DNA of 64,000 nt from CAZHEV01 sp964531335 [NCBI: uncultured bacterium] (GTDB lineage: Bacteria > Eisenbacteria > RBG-16-71-46 > CAZHEV01). The translations under genes and the position numbers were made by a program. The notes beneath the pieces were generated by a model, which saw only the letters and a list, made by a program, of their open reading frames with translations, searched no databases and was not told where the DNA came from. The stretch covers positions 171,074 through 235,073 of the forward strand of contig CAZHEV010000004.1 of the NCBI GenBank assembly GCA_964531335.1, read 5' to 3'. This document shows, one piece after another, positions 17,241 to 25,041 of this stretch; position 1 is the first letter of the stretch; every line of letters begins with the position of its first letter.

Positions 17241-20200
17241 CTACTTGGCGGCGACAGGCTCCTTGTCCTCTATCTTGTAGCTCATTTGGGCGAGCTGGCG
17301 GTACTTGTTGTACTTCGCGTCCACGTTCTTCTGCGCCTCGTCCAGGAGCATCTTCGACCGCTCGGGGTTCGCCTTCTGCAACATGCGATAACGCGTCTCG
17401 TTGAGGGCGTAGTCCCTGAAGGGAACCGAAGGCGCCTTGGAATCGAGCTGAAGCGGGTTATCGCCGACCGCCGCGCGCCGCGGATCGAAGCGATACAGAG
17501 GCCAGTAGCCGCAGTCAACGGCCAGCTTCTGCTGGTCCAGGCCGTGCACCAGGTTGTAGCCGTGGGCGATGCAGTGCGAGTAGGCGATGATCAGGGACGG
17601 CCCCGGGTAGGACTCGGCCTCCAGGAACGCCTTGACCGTCTGCGTGTCCTTGGCCCCGAAGGCCACCTGGGCCACGTAGACGTAGCCGTAGCTCATAGCC
17701 AGCATGCCAAGGTCCTTCTTCGCGACGCCCTTTCCGGCCATCGCGAACTTGGCCGTCGCGCCGAGCGGCGTGGACTTCGACGCCTGTCCTCCCGTGTTCG
17801 AGTAGACCTCGGTGTCCAGGACCAGCAGGTTGACGTCGCGGGCCGCGGCGATGACGTGATCCAGTCCTCCGTAACCGATGTCGTAGGCCCAGCCGTCGCC
17901 GCCGACCCCCCAGACGCTCTTCTTGACCAGGTAGTCGGCGATGTCGTTCAGCTTCTTGGCCTCCGGGGAGTCAATGGAGGCCAGCTTCTCCCGCAGCGTC
18001 TTGACGCGCTCGCGCTGCTCATTGATGCCTCGCTCGGTCGAGAAATCCGCGGTGAGCATCTCGGATACGAGGTTGTCGCCTACCTTGGAGCTCAGGTCCC
18101 GCAGGAGGCTCTTGGCCAGCTCGGTCGTCTGATCCACCGCCAGCCTCAGGCCGAAGGAGAACTCCGCGGTGTCCTCGAACAGAGAGTTGTTCCAGGAAGG
18201 GCCGCGGCCGTCGGCGTTGATGGTATAAGGGGTCGTGGGCAGGTTGCCTCCGTATATCGAGGAGCAGCCCGTCGCGTTGCCCATGACCGCCCTGTCGCCG
18301 AAGAGCTGCGTCAGTAGCTTTATGTAGGGCGTCTCTCCGCAGCCCGCGCAGGCGCCCGAGTACTCGAACAAGGGGCGCAGGAACTGCGAGCCCTTGACGT
18401 CGAGCTTGACCTCCGCGCGATCCGGGTCGGGCAGAGAAAGGAAAAACTCGTAGTTCGCGCGCTCGGTCTCCCGAAGGGCCGGCTGGGGCGCCATGTTGAC
18501 GGCCTTGTGCTTGGGGTTCTTCTTGTCCTTGGCCGGGCAGACCTCGACGCAGAGGGCGCACCCGGTGCAATCCTCCGGGGCGACCTGAAGCGTGTACTTC
18601 ATGCCCTTGAAGTCCTTTGCCCTGTAATCCGTCGACTTGAAGGTCTCCGGCGCGCCTTCGAGAAGCGCCGGATCGTAGACCTTCGCGCGGATAGTGGCGT
18701 GGGGGCAAACGAGAGAGCACTTGTTGCACTGGATGCACAGCTCCTCGTCCCAGACCGGAATCTCCAGGGCGATGTTGCGCTTCTCCCAGGCGGCGGTTCC
18801 AAGAGGCCAAGTGCCGTCGGCGGGAAACGCGCTGACCGGCAGGTCGTCGCCGCGACCGGCGATGATCTCGGCGGTCACTTTCCGCAGGAACTCCGGCGCC
18901 TCCTTAGGTACCACGGGGGGCCGGCCCTCTTTCGCCGTGACCTCGCCCGGGGTGTCCACCTCGTGGAGATTGGCCAGCGTCTGGTCCACGGCGTTGAAGT
19001 TCAGCCGCACTATCTCGTCGCCCTTCATCCCGTATGTCTTCTGGATGGCCTCCTTGATCTTGGCTATGGCCTCGTCTCTCGGCAGGACGCCTGATATGGC
19101 GAAGAAGCAGGTCTGCATGATGGTGTTGATGCGCACCCCCATGCCCGTATCCTTGGCGACCTTGTACGCGTCTATGACGTAGAGCTTGAGGTCCTTCTCG
19201 ATTATGTCTTTCTGCACCTCGATAGGCAGCGTGTCCCAGACCTCGTCGGGGCCGTAAGGCGTGTTGAGAAGGAAAACCGCGCCCGGCGCCGCGTATTGCA
19301 GCATGTCGTACTTTTCCAGGAAGACGGTCTGGTGGCAGGCTACGAAGTTGGCCTTGCCTATCAGGTATATGGACCGGATGGGCCTGGGGCCGAACCTCAG
19401 ATGGGATACCGTAATGGCGCCGGCCTTCTTGGAGTCGTACACGAAGTAGCCCTGCGCGTAGTTGTCCGTCTCCTCGCCTATGATCTTGATGGAGTTCTTG
19501 TTGGCGCCGACGGTCCCGTCCGCGCCCAGCCCGAAGAAAACTCCTCGCACCACGTCGTCGGGCTCTATGTCGAAGCTCTTGTCGTAGTCGACAGACGTGC
19601 CGGCGACGTCGTCGTTTATCCCGACGCTGAAGTGGTTCTTGGGCTCGTCCTTGGCCAGCTCGTCGAAGACGGCCTTCACCATGGCCGGCGTGAACTCCTT
19701 GGACGAGAGGCCGTAGCGGCCTCCTATCACTGTCGGGTCCTTCTCGAACGGGGAGAGCCCGCCGGCCCGTCCCTCCCTAACGGCCGTCTGGACGTCGACG
19801 TAGAGAGGCTCGCCCGGCGCCCCCGGCTCCTTGGCGCGATCCAAGGCGGCTATGGCCTTGGTCGTCTTGGGAAGCGCCTTCAGGAAGTGCTTCGTCGAGA
19901 ACGGGCGGAACAGGCGCACCTTGATGATGCCGACCTTCTCGCCCTTTCCCGAGAGGTATTCCACGGTCTCGTGCGCCGTCTCCGACGCCGAGCCCATGAG
20001 GACGATCACGCGCTCAGCGTCCGGGGCGCCCACGTAGTCGAACAAGTGGTAGGAGCGCCCGGTCACCTCCGCGAACTTGTCCATCTGCTCCTGGACTATG
20101 TCCGGACAGGGGGGATAGAACGGGTTGATGGCCTCTCGCGCCTGGAAGAACACGTCGGGGTTCTGCGAGGTCCCGCGGATCTTGGGCTTGTCCGGCGACA

Positions 20201-20822
20201 GCGCCCGCTCCCTGTGCTCGCGGATGAGGTCGTCGTCCATCATTGCGCGCAGCTCGTCGTCCGAAAGCTCGACGATCTTGTTCACCTCATGCGAGGTGCG
20301 GAAGCCGTCGAAGAAGTGCAGGAAAGGTAGCCTGGATTTGAGAGTGGCCGCCTGCGCTATGCAGGCGAAGTCGTGGGCCTCCTGAACCGGGCCGGACGCC
20401 AACATGGCCCAGCCGGTGGATCGGGTCGCGTACACGTCGGAGTGATCCCCGAAGATGGAAAGCGCGTGGGTGGCGACCGTTCGGGCCGAGATGTGGAAGA
20501 CGGCGGGGGTGAGCTCACCGGCGATCTTGTACATGCTGGGGATCATGAGGAGCAGGCCCTGCGACGCCGTGAAGGTTGTGGTCAGGGCGCCCGCCTGGAG
20601 CGCGCCGTGGACGGCGGCCGAAGCTCCGCCCTCGGACTGGAGCTCGACGACGGTGGGGACCACGCCCCAGATGTTCTTCATGCCTTTGGCTGACCACTCA
20701 TCCGCCCACTCGCCCATGTTGGAAGAAGGGGTGATCGGGTATATCGCGATCACCTCGTTGATGCGATGAGCGACGGACGCGGTGGCTTCATTGCCGTCGA
20801 TGGTTATCTGTCTTCGTTCCAT
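17241..20822 (-). CDS. nifJ: Pyruvate:ferredoxin (flavodoxin) oxidoreductase, single-chain
   Basis: 1193 residues from the ATG at 20822 (MERRQITIDGNEATASVAHR), preceded by GAGGGG; the longer frame upstream is not conserved. Domains in order: alpha (VIAIYPITPSSNMGEWADEW near 25), domain II, gamma (FFGLGADGTVGANKNSIKII near 425), a two-cluster ferredoxin domain (CIQCNKCSLVCP near 695; CTGCALCVEVCP near 755), and the beta ThDP domain (CAGCGETPYIKLL near 825; GGDGWAYDIGYGG near 980). It converts pyruvate plus CoA to acetyl-CoA, CO2 and reduced ferredoxin/flavodoxin in the cytoplasm. It is a second, independent PFOR besides the four-subunit por operon. Regulatory palindromes lie upstream. Confidence 0.97.
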   Translation of the reverse strand: MERRQITIDGNEATASVAHRINEVIAIYPITPSSNMGEWADEWSAKGMKNIWGVVPTVVELQSEGGASAAVHGALQAGALTTTFTASQGLLLMIPSMYKIAGELTPAVFHISARTVATHALSIFGDHSDVYATRSTGWAMLASGPVQEAHDFACIAQAATLKSRLPFLHFFDGFRTSHEVNKIVELSDDELRAMMDDDLIREHRERALSPDKPKIRGTSQNPDVFFQAREAINPFYPPCPDIVQEQMDKFAEVTGRSYHLFDYVGAPDAERVIVLMGSASETAHETVEYLSGKGEKVGIIKVRLFRPFSTKHFLKALPKTTKAIAALDRAKEPGAPGEPLYVDVQTAVREGRAGGLSPFEKDPTVIGGRYGLSSKEFTPAMVKAVFDELAKDEPKNHFSVGINDDVAGTSVDYDKSFDIEPDDVVRGVFFGLGADGTVGANKNSIKIIGEETDNYAQGYFVYDSKKAGAITVSHLRFGPRPIRSIYLIGKANFVACHQTVFLEKYDMLQYAAPGAVFLLNTPYGPDEVWDTLPIEVQKDIIEKDLKLYVIDAYKVAKDTGMGVRINTIMQTCFFAISGVLPRDEAIAKIKEAIQKTYGMKGDEIVRLNFNAVDQTLANLHEVDTPGEVTAKEGRPPVVPKEAPEFLRKVTAEIIAGRGDDLPVSAFPADGTWPLGTAAWEKRNIALEIPVWDEELCIQCNKCSLVCPHATIRAKVYDPALLEGAPETFKSTDYRAKDFKGMKYTLQVAPEDCTGCALCVEVCPAKDKKNPKHKAVNMAPQPALRETERANYEFFLSLPDPDRAEVKLDVKGSQFLRPLFEYSGACAGCGETPYIKLLTQLFGDRAVMGNATGCSSIYGGNLPTTPYTINADGRGPSWNNSLFEDTAEFSFGLRLAVDQTTELAKSLLRDLSSKVGDNLVSEMLTADFSTERGINEQRERVKTLREKLASIDSPEAKKLNDIADYLVKKSVWGVGGDGWAYDIGYGGLDHVIAAARDVNLLVLDTEVYSNTGGQASKSTPLGATAKFAMAGKGVAKKDLGMLAMSYGYVYVAQVAFGAKDTQTVKAFLEAESYPGPSLIIAYSHCIAHGYNLVHGLDQQKLAVDCGYWPLYRFDPRRAAVGDNPLQLDSKAPSVPFRDYALNETRYRMLQKANPERSKMLLDEAQKNVDAKYNKYRQLAQMSYKIEDKEPVAAK

Positions 20823-20892
20823 ATTCGAGCCCCCTCGTAGACAAGTTGATCTCTCGGAGTCGTATGTCGGCAGTGCTTCAATAACGGGCGCT

Positions 20893-20910
20893 ATGTGAGA
20901 ATGAACACAA
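20893..20910. promoter_or_regulatory. Rex- or CRP/FNR-like dyad upstream of nifJ
   Basis: ATGTG-N8-CACAA. This spacing equals the Rex (NADH-sensing repressor) consensus TTGTG-N8-CACAA with one mismatch. Read as TGTGA-N6-ACACA it also resembles a CRP/FNR site. It lies 71 bases before the nifJ start codon. Confidence 0.35.
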
Positions 20911-21052
20911 GAGGCAATAGGTGTGGGATCGGCTAAAGCCCACGGCGAGGCATCCCGCAACCCTCGTCCTCAACACTTCCCGCGCCGAACCGAGCCGGGC
21001 GCGGAACAGGAGACGTCAGAACCGGCGAGCGCCCGGGGCTCGACCATAACTG

Positions 21053-21085
21053 ATTAACGTTAATTGCGGGCAGGGCTTGTGTCAA
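21053..21085 (-). promoter_or_regulatory. nifJ promoter with palindromic operator
   Basis: On the minus strand TTGACA (21080-21085), a 17-base spacer and TAACGT (21057-21062). The -10 lies inside a perfect 12-bp palindrome, ATTAACGTTAAT (21053-21064), which would be an ideal repressor site. Confidence 0.5.
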
Positions 21086-21162
21086 GCGGACTTTCCGCCT
21101 CTGGACCTTGTGGGTGGATGGAACGGCTAGGCGTGGCGCCCGCGGGGGCACCGGACCGGCGC

Positions 21163-21924
21163 TCAGACCCGGTATCCAGTATCACGTTGATGTGGGCGGT
21201 CTTTGGGGCGGATCGAGGTCAGCTTGTGGATGAACGAGATCTGCTGCTTCTCGATCTCCTCGAGGTCGCGCGCGGGATTGTAGCTTCTCAGAACATAAGA
21301 GGACGGCTTCTCCAGAATCACTCTGACGAACATCTGCCCGTCGCCCATCCTGACGACTCCCAGGTCCCCCGACCTCCATTCGATCTCGGGGCTGAATATC
21401 ACCACGTCTCCGTCGAGAATCCGGGAGTTCATCGAATCGCCCTCGAACTGGAGGCCGTATGCGAATCTGTCGGCATCGCCGAGGGCCGGTATCGCGTAGG
21501 CGGGCCTGCCGCGTGGCTGGCCGTCTCCGTCGAACTCGAGCGAGGGGCCTTCGGATACCTTGCCTAGAACCGGGATCATGCCGACCATTCTGGCGGGGTC
21601 GATGTCGGAGTCCTCGTCCTTGAGCTCGAGGACGCCGAGCTTGCCGCGGACGTCCGAGACCAGCTTGTCGATGAACTGGGCCAGGATACGGCCGCTCTCC
21701 GCCCTATCTATTCCTCCCAGGAAGTTCAGGTCCGCCTTCAGGACGTTCGCCATCGCGAGGAGATTACCGTAGATGGGCTCTCTCTCACCACTCAGGTACC
21801 GGTGAATCGTGGATTCCCCGATGCCGGTCTCCTTTGCAAGGCGGGAGACGGTCATGCTCCGCACGTACATGGCCTTCCTGAGCCTGTCGGCGAAACGGGC
21901 GTCTCTGTCATCCGAGGATTGCAT
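21163..21924 (-). CDS. CI/LexA-like repressor: XRE helix-turn-helix plus S24 peptidase-like domain
   Basis: 253 residues from the ATG at 21924; a GTG at 21951 would add nine residues but would lie inside the promoter. The N-terminal HTH spans roughly residues 12-60 (SRLAKETGIGESTIHRYLSG). The C-terminal S24 domain has FEGDSMNSRILDGDVVIF with the nucleophile Ser. At the usual catalytic Lys position (V-K-R in LexA/CI) I read FVRVIL, that is Arg, so self-cleavage is doubtful. The promoter at 21932-21961 would start transcription almost at the ATG, suggesting a leaderless message. It is divergent from a small Cro-like HTH gene, the layout of a prophage or ICE switch. Confidence 0.82.
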   Translation of the reverse strand: MQSSDDRDARFADRLRKAMYVRSMTVSRLAKETGIGESTIHRYLSGEREPIYGNLLAMANVLKADLNFLGGIDRAESGRILAQFIDKLVSDVRGKLGVLELKDEDSDIDPARMVGMIPVLGKVSEGPSLEFDGDGQPRGRPAYAIPALGDADRFAYGLQFEGDSMNSRILDGDVVIFSPEIEWRSGDLGVVRMGDGQMFVRVILEKPSSYVLRSYNPARDLEEIEKQQISFIHKLTSIRPKDRPHQRDTGYRV

Positions 21925-21931
21925 GGTCCCA

Positions 21932-21961
21932 ATAATAGAAACTACAGTCACATTTTGTCAA
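21932..21961 (-). promoter_or_regulatory. Promoter of the CI-like repressor
   Basis: TTGACA (21956-21961), 18-base spacer, TATTAT (21932-21937) on the minus strand. The -10 ends only 7 bases before the ATG at 21924, predicting a leaderless transcript. Confidence 0.65.
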
Positions 21962-21989
21962 GGAAAATCAATGGAAGATAAAAAAGATG

Positions 21990-22018
21990 TTGACAATATG
22001 GTAGGCCGTGGTCATAAT
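21990..22018 (+). promoter_or_regulatory. Divergent promoter of the Cro-like gene
   Basis: TTGACA (21990-21995), 17-base spacer, CATAAT (22013-22018). It is back-to-back with the repressor promoter, 28 bases between the two -35 boxes in an A-rich stretch, so one protein bound there could control both. Confidence 0.65.
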
Positions 22019-22088
22019 GGTTCTTGAAGGGGCGCTTCAGCTTTCGCTTGCGACAGTTATCTCCCAAACATGCGCAAGATCGGCCATA

Positions 22089-22307
22089 ATGGACCTGAGA
22101 CTGAGGCGCTGGCGACAGGAAAAGGGGCTGGACGGCTGCGAGTTGGCTCGAGAGCTCGGCGTGAGCGCGAGCTGGGTCTCGAAGCTGGAACGTGGCATGG
22201 GTCGACCAAAGCCGTCGCTGGCGCGGCGGATGGCCGGGATTCTCGGCAAGTCCTATCTCGAGGTGTGGGCCGCTGTGAACGAGGATTACAGGGGCAATGA
22301 GGGCTGA
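22089..22307 (+). CDS. Small XRE-family HTH protein (Cro-like)
   Basis: 72 residues from the ATG at 22089 (MDLRLRRWRQEKGLDGCELA). The frame extends upstream to 22008, but that region includes the promoter. It is a single helix-turn-helix: CELARELGVSASWVSKLERG, then PSLARRMAGILGKSYLEV. Size and divergent position relative to the S24 repressor fit a Cro-like antirepressor or a small transcription factor. The leader of about 65 bases has no strong ribosome site. It is likely followed by the two small genes at 22567-23137, after a hairpin. Confidence 0.72.
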   Translation: MDLRLRRWRQEKGLDGCELARELGVSASWVSKLERGMGRPKPSLARRMAGILGKSYLEVWAAVNEDYRGNEG

Positions 22308-22382
22308 CCGGGTGAAGGCTGAGTCCGGGAAAGGGGGGAGGCCGAGCATAGAACAGAGGAGCCATCGAGAAGGTCAGACGGT

Positions 22383-22404
22383 GCCGAGGGTTGCACCCCT
22401 CGGC
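22383..22404 (+). terminator. Hairpin after the Cro-like gene
   Basis: GCCGAGGG (22383-22390), 6-base loop, CCCTCGGC (22397-22404): a perfect 8-bp GC-rich stem in the gap between the HTH gene and the next gene. There is no T tract, so it may attenuate rather than terminate. Confidence 0.35.
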
Positions 22405-22566
22405 AACATGAACGGCACAGGTCTGAGCCCGGGGTTGAGCTAGCGGAGCTGACGCCCCAGACACCCACGCCGACGTCCGGTCCGCAGTAGCCCGAGCTGG
22501 GACGGACGAGCGGTTGGTTCCGGAGCTTTTTACCGCCGGGCTCAGAACCAAAGATGGGAGGGGTGG

Positions 22567-22944
22567 ATGATGCGGGGAGTTCTGTGTCTTCTTGTGGTTG
22601 TTTCCATGATGATGCCCATGGTTTCCTTGTCCGCTGAGCGCGCTGTGATTCCTGGCACCAGCGGAGGCGGTCCCGGCGGGACGAGCGTTACGAGCCGGCC
22701 GGACCGTGAAGAGGTCTCCGCGAGCTTCGGCGGGAGCGCGGTCGTGGTCCAAAGCTCATCCGACGACTCGTGGTGGCTTCGTGTGATTCGATGGGTATAC
22801 AGAGCGGTTACGAGCGGCGCTGTCTACGACGCCGTGAAGTGGGTCCTGCGGAAGATGCCCGGGCAGCCGCCGCAGCCGATAGGCTGTCAGGGCTGGCAGG
22901 AGACGGGCTGTGCTTGCGGAGCCGCGGGGCGGAGCTACTTGTAG
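22567..22944 (+). CDS. Small secreted Cys-containing protein, unknown family
   Basis: 125 residues, beginning with two ATGs after GGGAGGGG. The N-terminus is a clear signal peptide (hydrophobic LCLLVVVSMMMPMVSL, possible cleavage after LSA). Next comes a Gly/Ser/Thr-rich stretch, then an amphipathic segment with Trp residues (SWWLRVIRWVYRAV and AVKWVLRKM), and a tail with three cysteines (GCQGWQETGCACG). The mature part is about 100 residues and cationic in its centre. I do not recognise the family. A secreted peptide, toxin or bacteriocin-like molecule is possible but unproven. The next gene begins 7 bases after its stop, so the two are coupled. Confidence 0.6.
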   Translation: MMRGVLCLLVVVSMMMPMVSLSAERAVIPGTSGGGPGGTSVTSRPDREEVSASFGGSAVVVQSSSDDSWWLRVIRWVYRAVTSGAVYDAVKWVLRKMPGQPPQPIGCQGWQETGCACGAAGRSYL

Positions 22945-22951
22945 AGAGGCG

Positions 22952-23137
22952 ATGAAAGCGATCGACCTGCTGGCTTTTATTATTGGATGCAGTGCCGGGA
23001 TAGCTCGGGAAGCGACGGGGGAGCCGAGTAGGCTCGAGAGCTTCGTCCTTGTCGTGGCCGTAGCCGCCTTTGTAAGGGGCTGTGCTGACGTCGTGGCGCT
23101 AATAAAGGCGAAACGCGGAAGAGGTCATCCGGGCTAG
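22952..23137 (+). CDS. Small membrane protein, two helices
   Basis: 61 residues, ATG at 22952 with GAGAGG just upstream. Two hydrophobic segments (IDLLAFIIGCSAGIA and FVLVVAVAAFVRGCADVVALI) and a basic tail (KAKRGRGHPG) are visible. No family is recognised. Coupling to the preceding secreted protein would fit an immunity, export-accessory or holin-like partner; this is inference from position only. Confidence 0.55.
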   Translation: MKAIDLLAFIIGCSAGIAREATGEPSRLESFVLVVAVAAFVRGCADVVALIKAKRGRGHPG

Positions 23138-23224
23138 ATACTTGGCCCAAGGCTGCCGATCCCGGCTCGGCTAAGGCTTGGGTGGTCTCACTAGGTGTCC
23201 CAGACCGGTCCTGGGATAGCGCTC

Positions 23225-23254
23225 AGGCGGGGCTTCGAAGAAGCGGCCCCGCCT
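23225..23254 (+). terminator. Terminator-like hairpin
   Basis: AGGCGGGGC (23225-23233) and GCCCCGCCT (23246-23254) pair perfectly over 9 bp with a 12-base loop, followed by a pyrimidine-rich stretch. It closes the CI/Cro-like locus. A second dyad, ACCGGCA/TGCCGGT (23293-23312), lies just downstream. Confidence 0.5.
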
Positions 23255-23375
23255 GTTCGTCTCTTGCGACTGCACGATGGGTTTGCGATAATACCGGCAG
23301 GCAATTGCCGGTCGGGCTATGGACTCGGCCCGCGGTGACGGAGGACAGCCCTATCTGGAAGAAGGGCCATGCACT

Positions 23376-23798
23376 ATGCAGAGAACCATAGTGATTGCCG
23401 TTCTGATGATTCCGCTCCTGTCCTTTGCTCTGTTCTTCCCCGGTTGCGACGATGACGATCTTACCAAACCTCGAGGCGGCGCCGGCGACGCCGTTTTCCC
23501 TCTGACCGTCGGCAACAAGTGGATTTACGACTACGCGTGGGGTTCCGATTCAGTAACGTCGACGGTGGTGATCGATGATAAGAAATACTACGTCATGCGC
23601 GGGTCGTCACTAATGATTGCGGGGATGCCCGCATACGTGAGGCTGAACGATCGGAACCAGCTCGTTGTAAGGCGCCGGATCGAACCGGAGGGGGAATATG
23701 TGCTCTTCGATTTTGACGCCGAGCCGGAGAGCCAGTGCGGCGCCCGGGAGTCATGGCCTGAAGCTTGGAGGCGGGAGAAGCGGCGCCGTCCAGGCTAG
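23376..23798 (+). pseudogene. Truncated lipoprotein
   Basis: 140 codons from the ATG at 23376. The signal sequence and lipobox (SFALFFPGCDDDD) are good, and the next ~95 residues (FPLTVGNKWIYDYAWGSDS...) look like the start of a secreted beta-rich lipoprotein. From about 23710 the composition changes abruptly to Arg/Glu-rich sequence, as expected after a frameshift or truncation. The frame then ends against the convergent phosphatase gene, overlapping it by 4 bases. Probably a decayed gene. Confidence 0.5.
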
Positions 23799-24436
23799 CC
23801 GGGCATTTCCATGAGAGCGGGTGGCACGGCCGGCGAGTTTATGGTATGGACGATGGGATTGGCGCCGCCGTAGTCTATGACTGAGATGCCGCCGTATGAC
23901 TGCTCTATTCTGTAGGCGTACTCGAGGGACAGGCCGAGCGCGTCGCAGATGACCGTTCTGTTCACGACGGCGTGGCCCACCAGGAGGACGCACCTGTTTC
24001 CACCCGCCATGATCTCTCTTATGACGGGATGGACCCTGTCGGCCACCTCCTGGAGGCTCTCCCCTCCCGGAACCCTGTAGTTGATGGGGTCGTTCTTGAG
24101 CCCCACGAAGGCCTCTGGGTGCACCGCGGCCGCCTTCTCCCTGGTCATCCCGTCGAGCGCCCCGCAGTCCATCTCCCGCAGCCCCCTCAACCTGTAGGCC
24201 GGCACCCCTTTGTTCGCCGCCACCATCTCGGCGCCCCACCACGTCCTGCTCAGGTCGCTGCTGTATACGGCCTCGATCGGCACGGGGTCGAGCTGGGACG
24301 CTATCTCCCTCCAGTGGCGCTTGCCCTCCTCGCTCAGCGGTATATCCTTGTGCCCCAATATGGTCCAAACGCCACCGCCTTCGGGCTGGGTATGCCTCAC
24401 CAGGAAAAGCCTGAATCTGTTTTCAATTGAGGGCAA
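23795..24436 (-). CDS. Histidine phosphatase (phosphoglycerate-mutase-like) family protein
   Basis: 213 residues. The catalytic RHT motif appears as LFLVRHTQPEGG with His15, and the second catalytic His in VLLVGHAVVNRTVI near 156. The segment YSSDLSRTWWGAEMV is typical of CobC/PhoE-type small-molecule phosphatases. It acts on phosphomonoesters in the cytoplasm; the substrate is unknown. It is third in a queD-folE-phosphatase row, 40 bases after folE, which raises the possibility that it dephosphorylates a pterin phosphate. Alternatives are alpha-ribazole phosphatase or a general sugar phosphatase. Confidence 0.8.
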   Translation of the reverse strand: MPSIENRFRLFLVRHTQPEGGGVWTILGHKDIPLSEEGKRHWREIASQLDPVPIEAVYSSDLSRTWWGAEMVAANKGVPAYRLRGLREMDCGALDGMTREKAAAVHPEAFVGLKNDPINYRVPGGESLQEVADRVHPVIREIMAGGNRCVLLVGHAVVNRTVICDALGLSLEYAYRIEQSYGGISVIDYGGANPIVHTINSPAVPPALMEMPG

Positions 24437-24476
24437 CTAAGGTTCCCTGAGGCTCGGCGGATCGGGCGTTGCGATC

Positions 24477-25037
24477 TCAACCTGCAATCTGCAAGAACTT
24501 GTCCCTGTAGGCCTCGTCCGTGGAGAACGCGCCTTTCAGGGAAATCGTGGTCACAAGCGCTTCCTTCTTCCTGGGCCCTCGGGCGGATACGCAGCAGTGC
24601 TTCGCCTTTATGAGGCACGCGGCCCCTCTGGGATCGAGATGGGCCATGACGGCTTCGGCTATCTCCGCGGTGAGAGATTCCTGTACCTGGAGGCGCCTTG
24701 ACAGGCACTCTACGAGATCGGCGATCTTCGAAAGCCCGGTTACGCGACCGTTCGGGAGGTAGGCTACCGTGGCGCTGCCGCTGAAAGGCAACAGATGGTC
24801 GCGGCATATCGACGTGAAGTCGATGCCGCTCACGACGATGATCTCCGAGCCCTCTTCGACCCAGGTGTTCGACAGAACCTCCGCCGGATCGACGGAGTAG
24901 CCCGCGACCAGATCGTCTCTCCAGGCCTTGGCGACACGGGAGGCGGTCCTGTCGAGGTCCTGGTCGTCGCCGGAAACTCCGAGTCCCTCCAGGAACTGCC
25001 TCACTGCGGCTTCGAGCCTGTCCTTGCCCGCGGCCAA
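24477..25037 (-). CDS. folE: GTP cyclohydrolase I
   Basis: 186 residues, normal for bacterial type IA. It converts GTP to 7,8-dihydroneopterin triphosphate, the entry step to folate, queuosine and biopterin. Zn ligands are visible as ICRDHLLPF (C78, H81) and KHCCVSARG near 148, with the substrate-binding VTGLSKIADLVE region between. It starts 4 bases after the queD stop, so the two are translated together. The partner enzyme suggests use in 7-deazapurine (queuosine) synthesis. Confidence 0.95.
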   Translation of the reverse strand: MAAGKDRLEAAVRQFLEGLGVSGDDQDLDRTASRVAKAWRDDLVAGYSVDPAEVLSNTWVEEGSEIIVVSGIDFTSICRDHLLPFSGSATVAYLPNGRVTGLSKIADLVECLSRRLQVQESLTAEIAEAVMAHLDPRGAACLIKAKHCCVSARGPRKKEALVTTISLKGAFSTDEAYRDKFLQIAG

Positions 25038-25041
25038 GGTC

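Larger units (their letters stand above)
20823..21162. other. nifJ upstream region
   Basis: 340 bases without a credible gene between nifJ and the repressor gene stop. It contains an imperfect TGTG/CACA dyad (20893-20910) and a promoter whose -10 overlaps a perfect 12-bp palindrome (21053-21085), both listed separately. From that promoter the nifJ leader would be about 225 bases. Confidence 0.5.
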
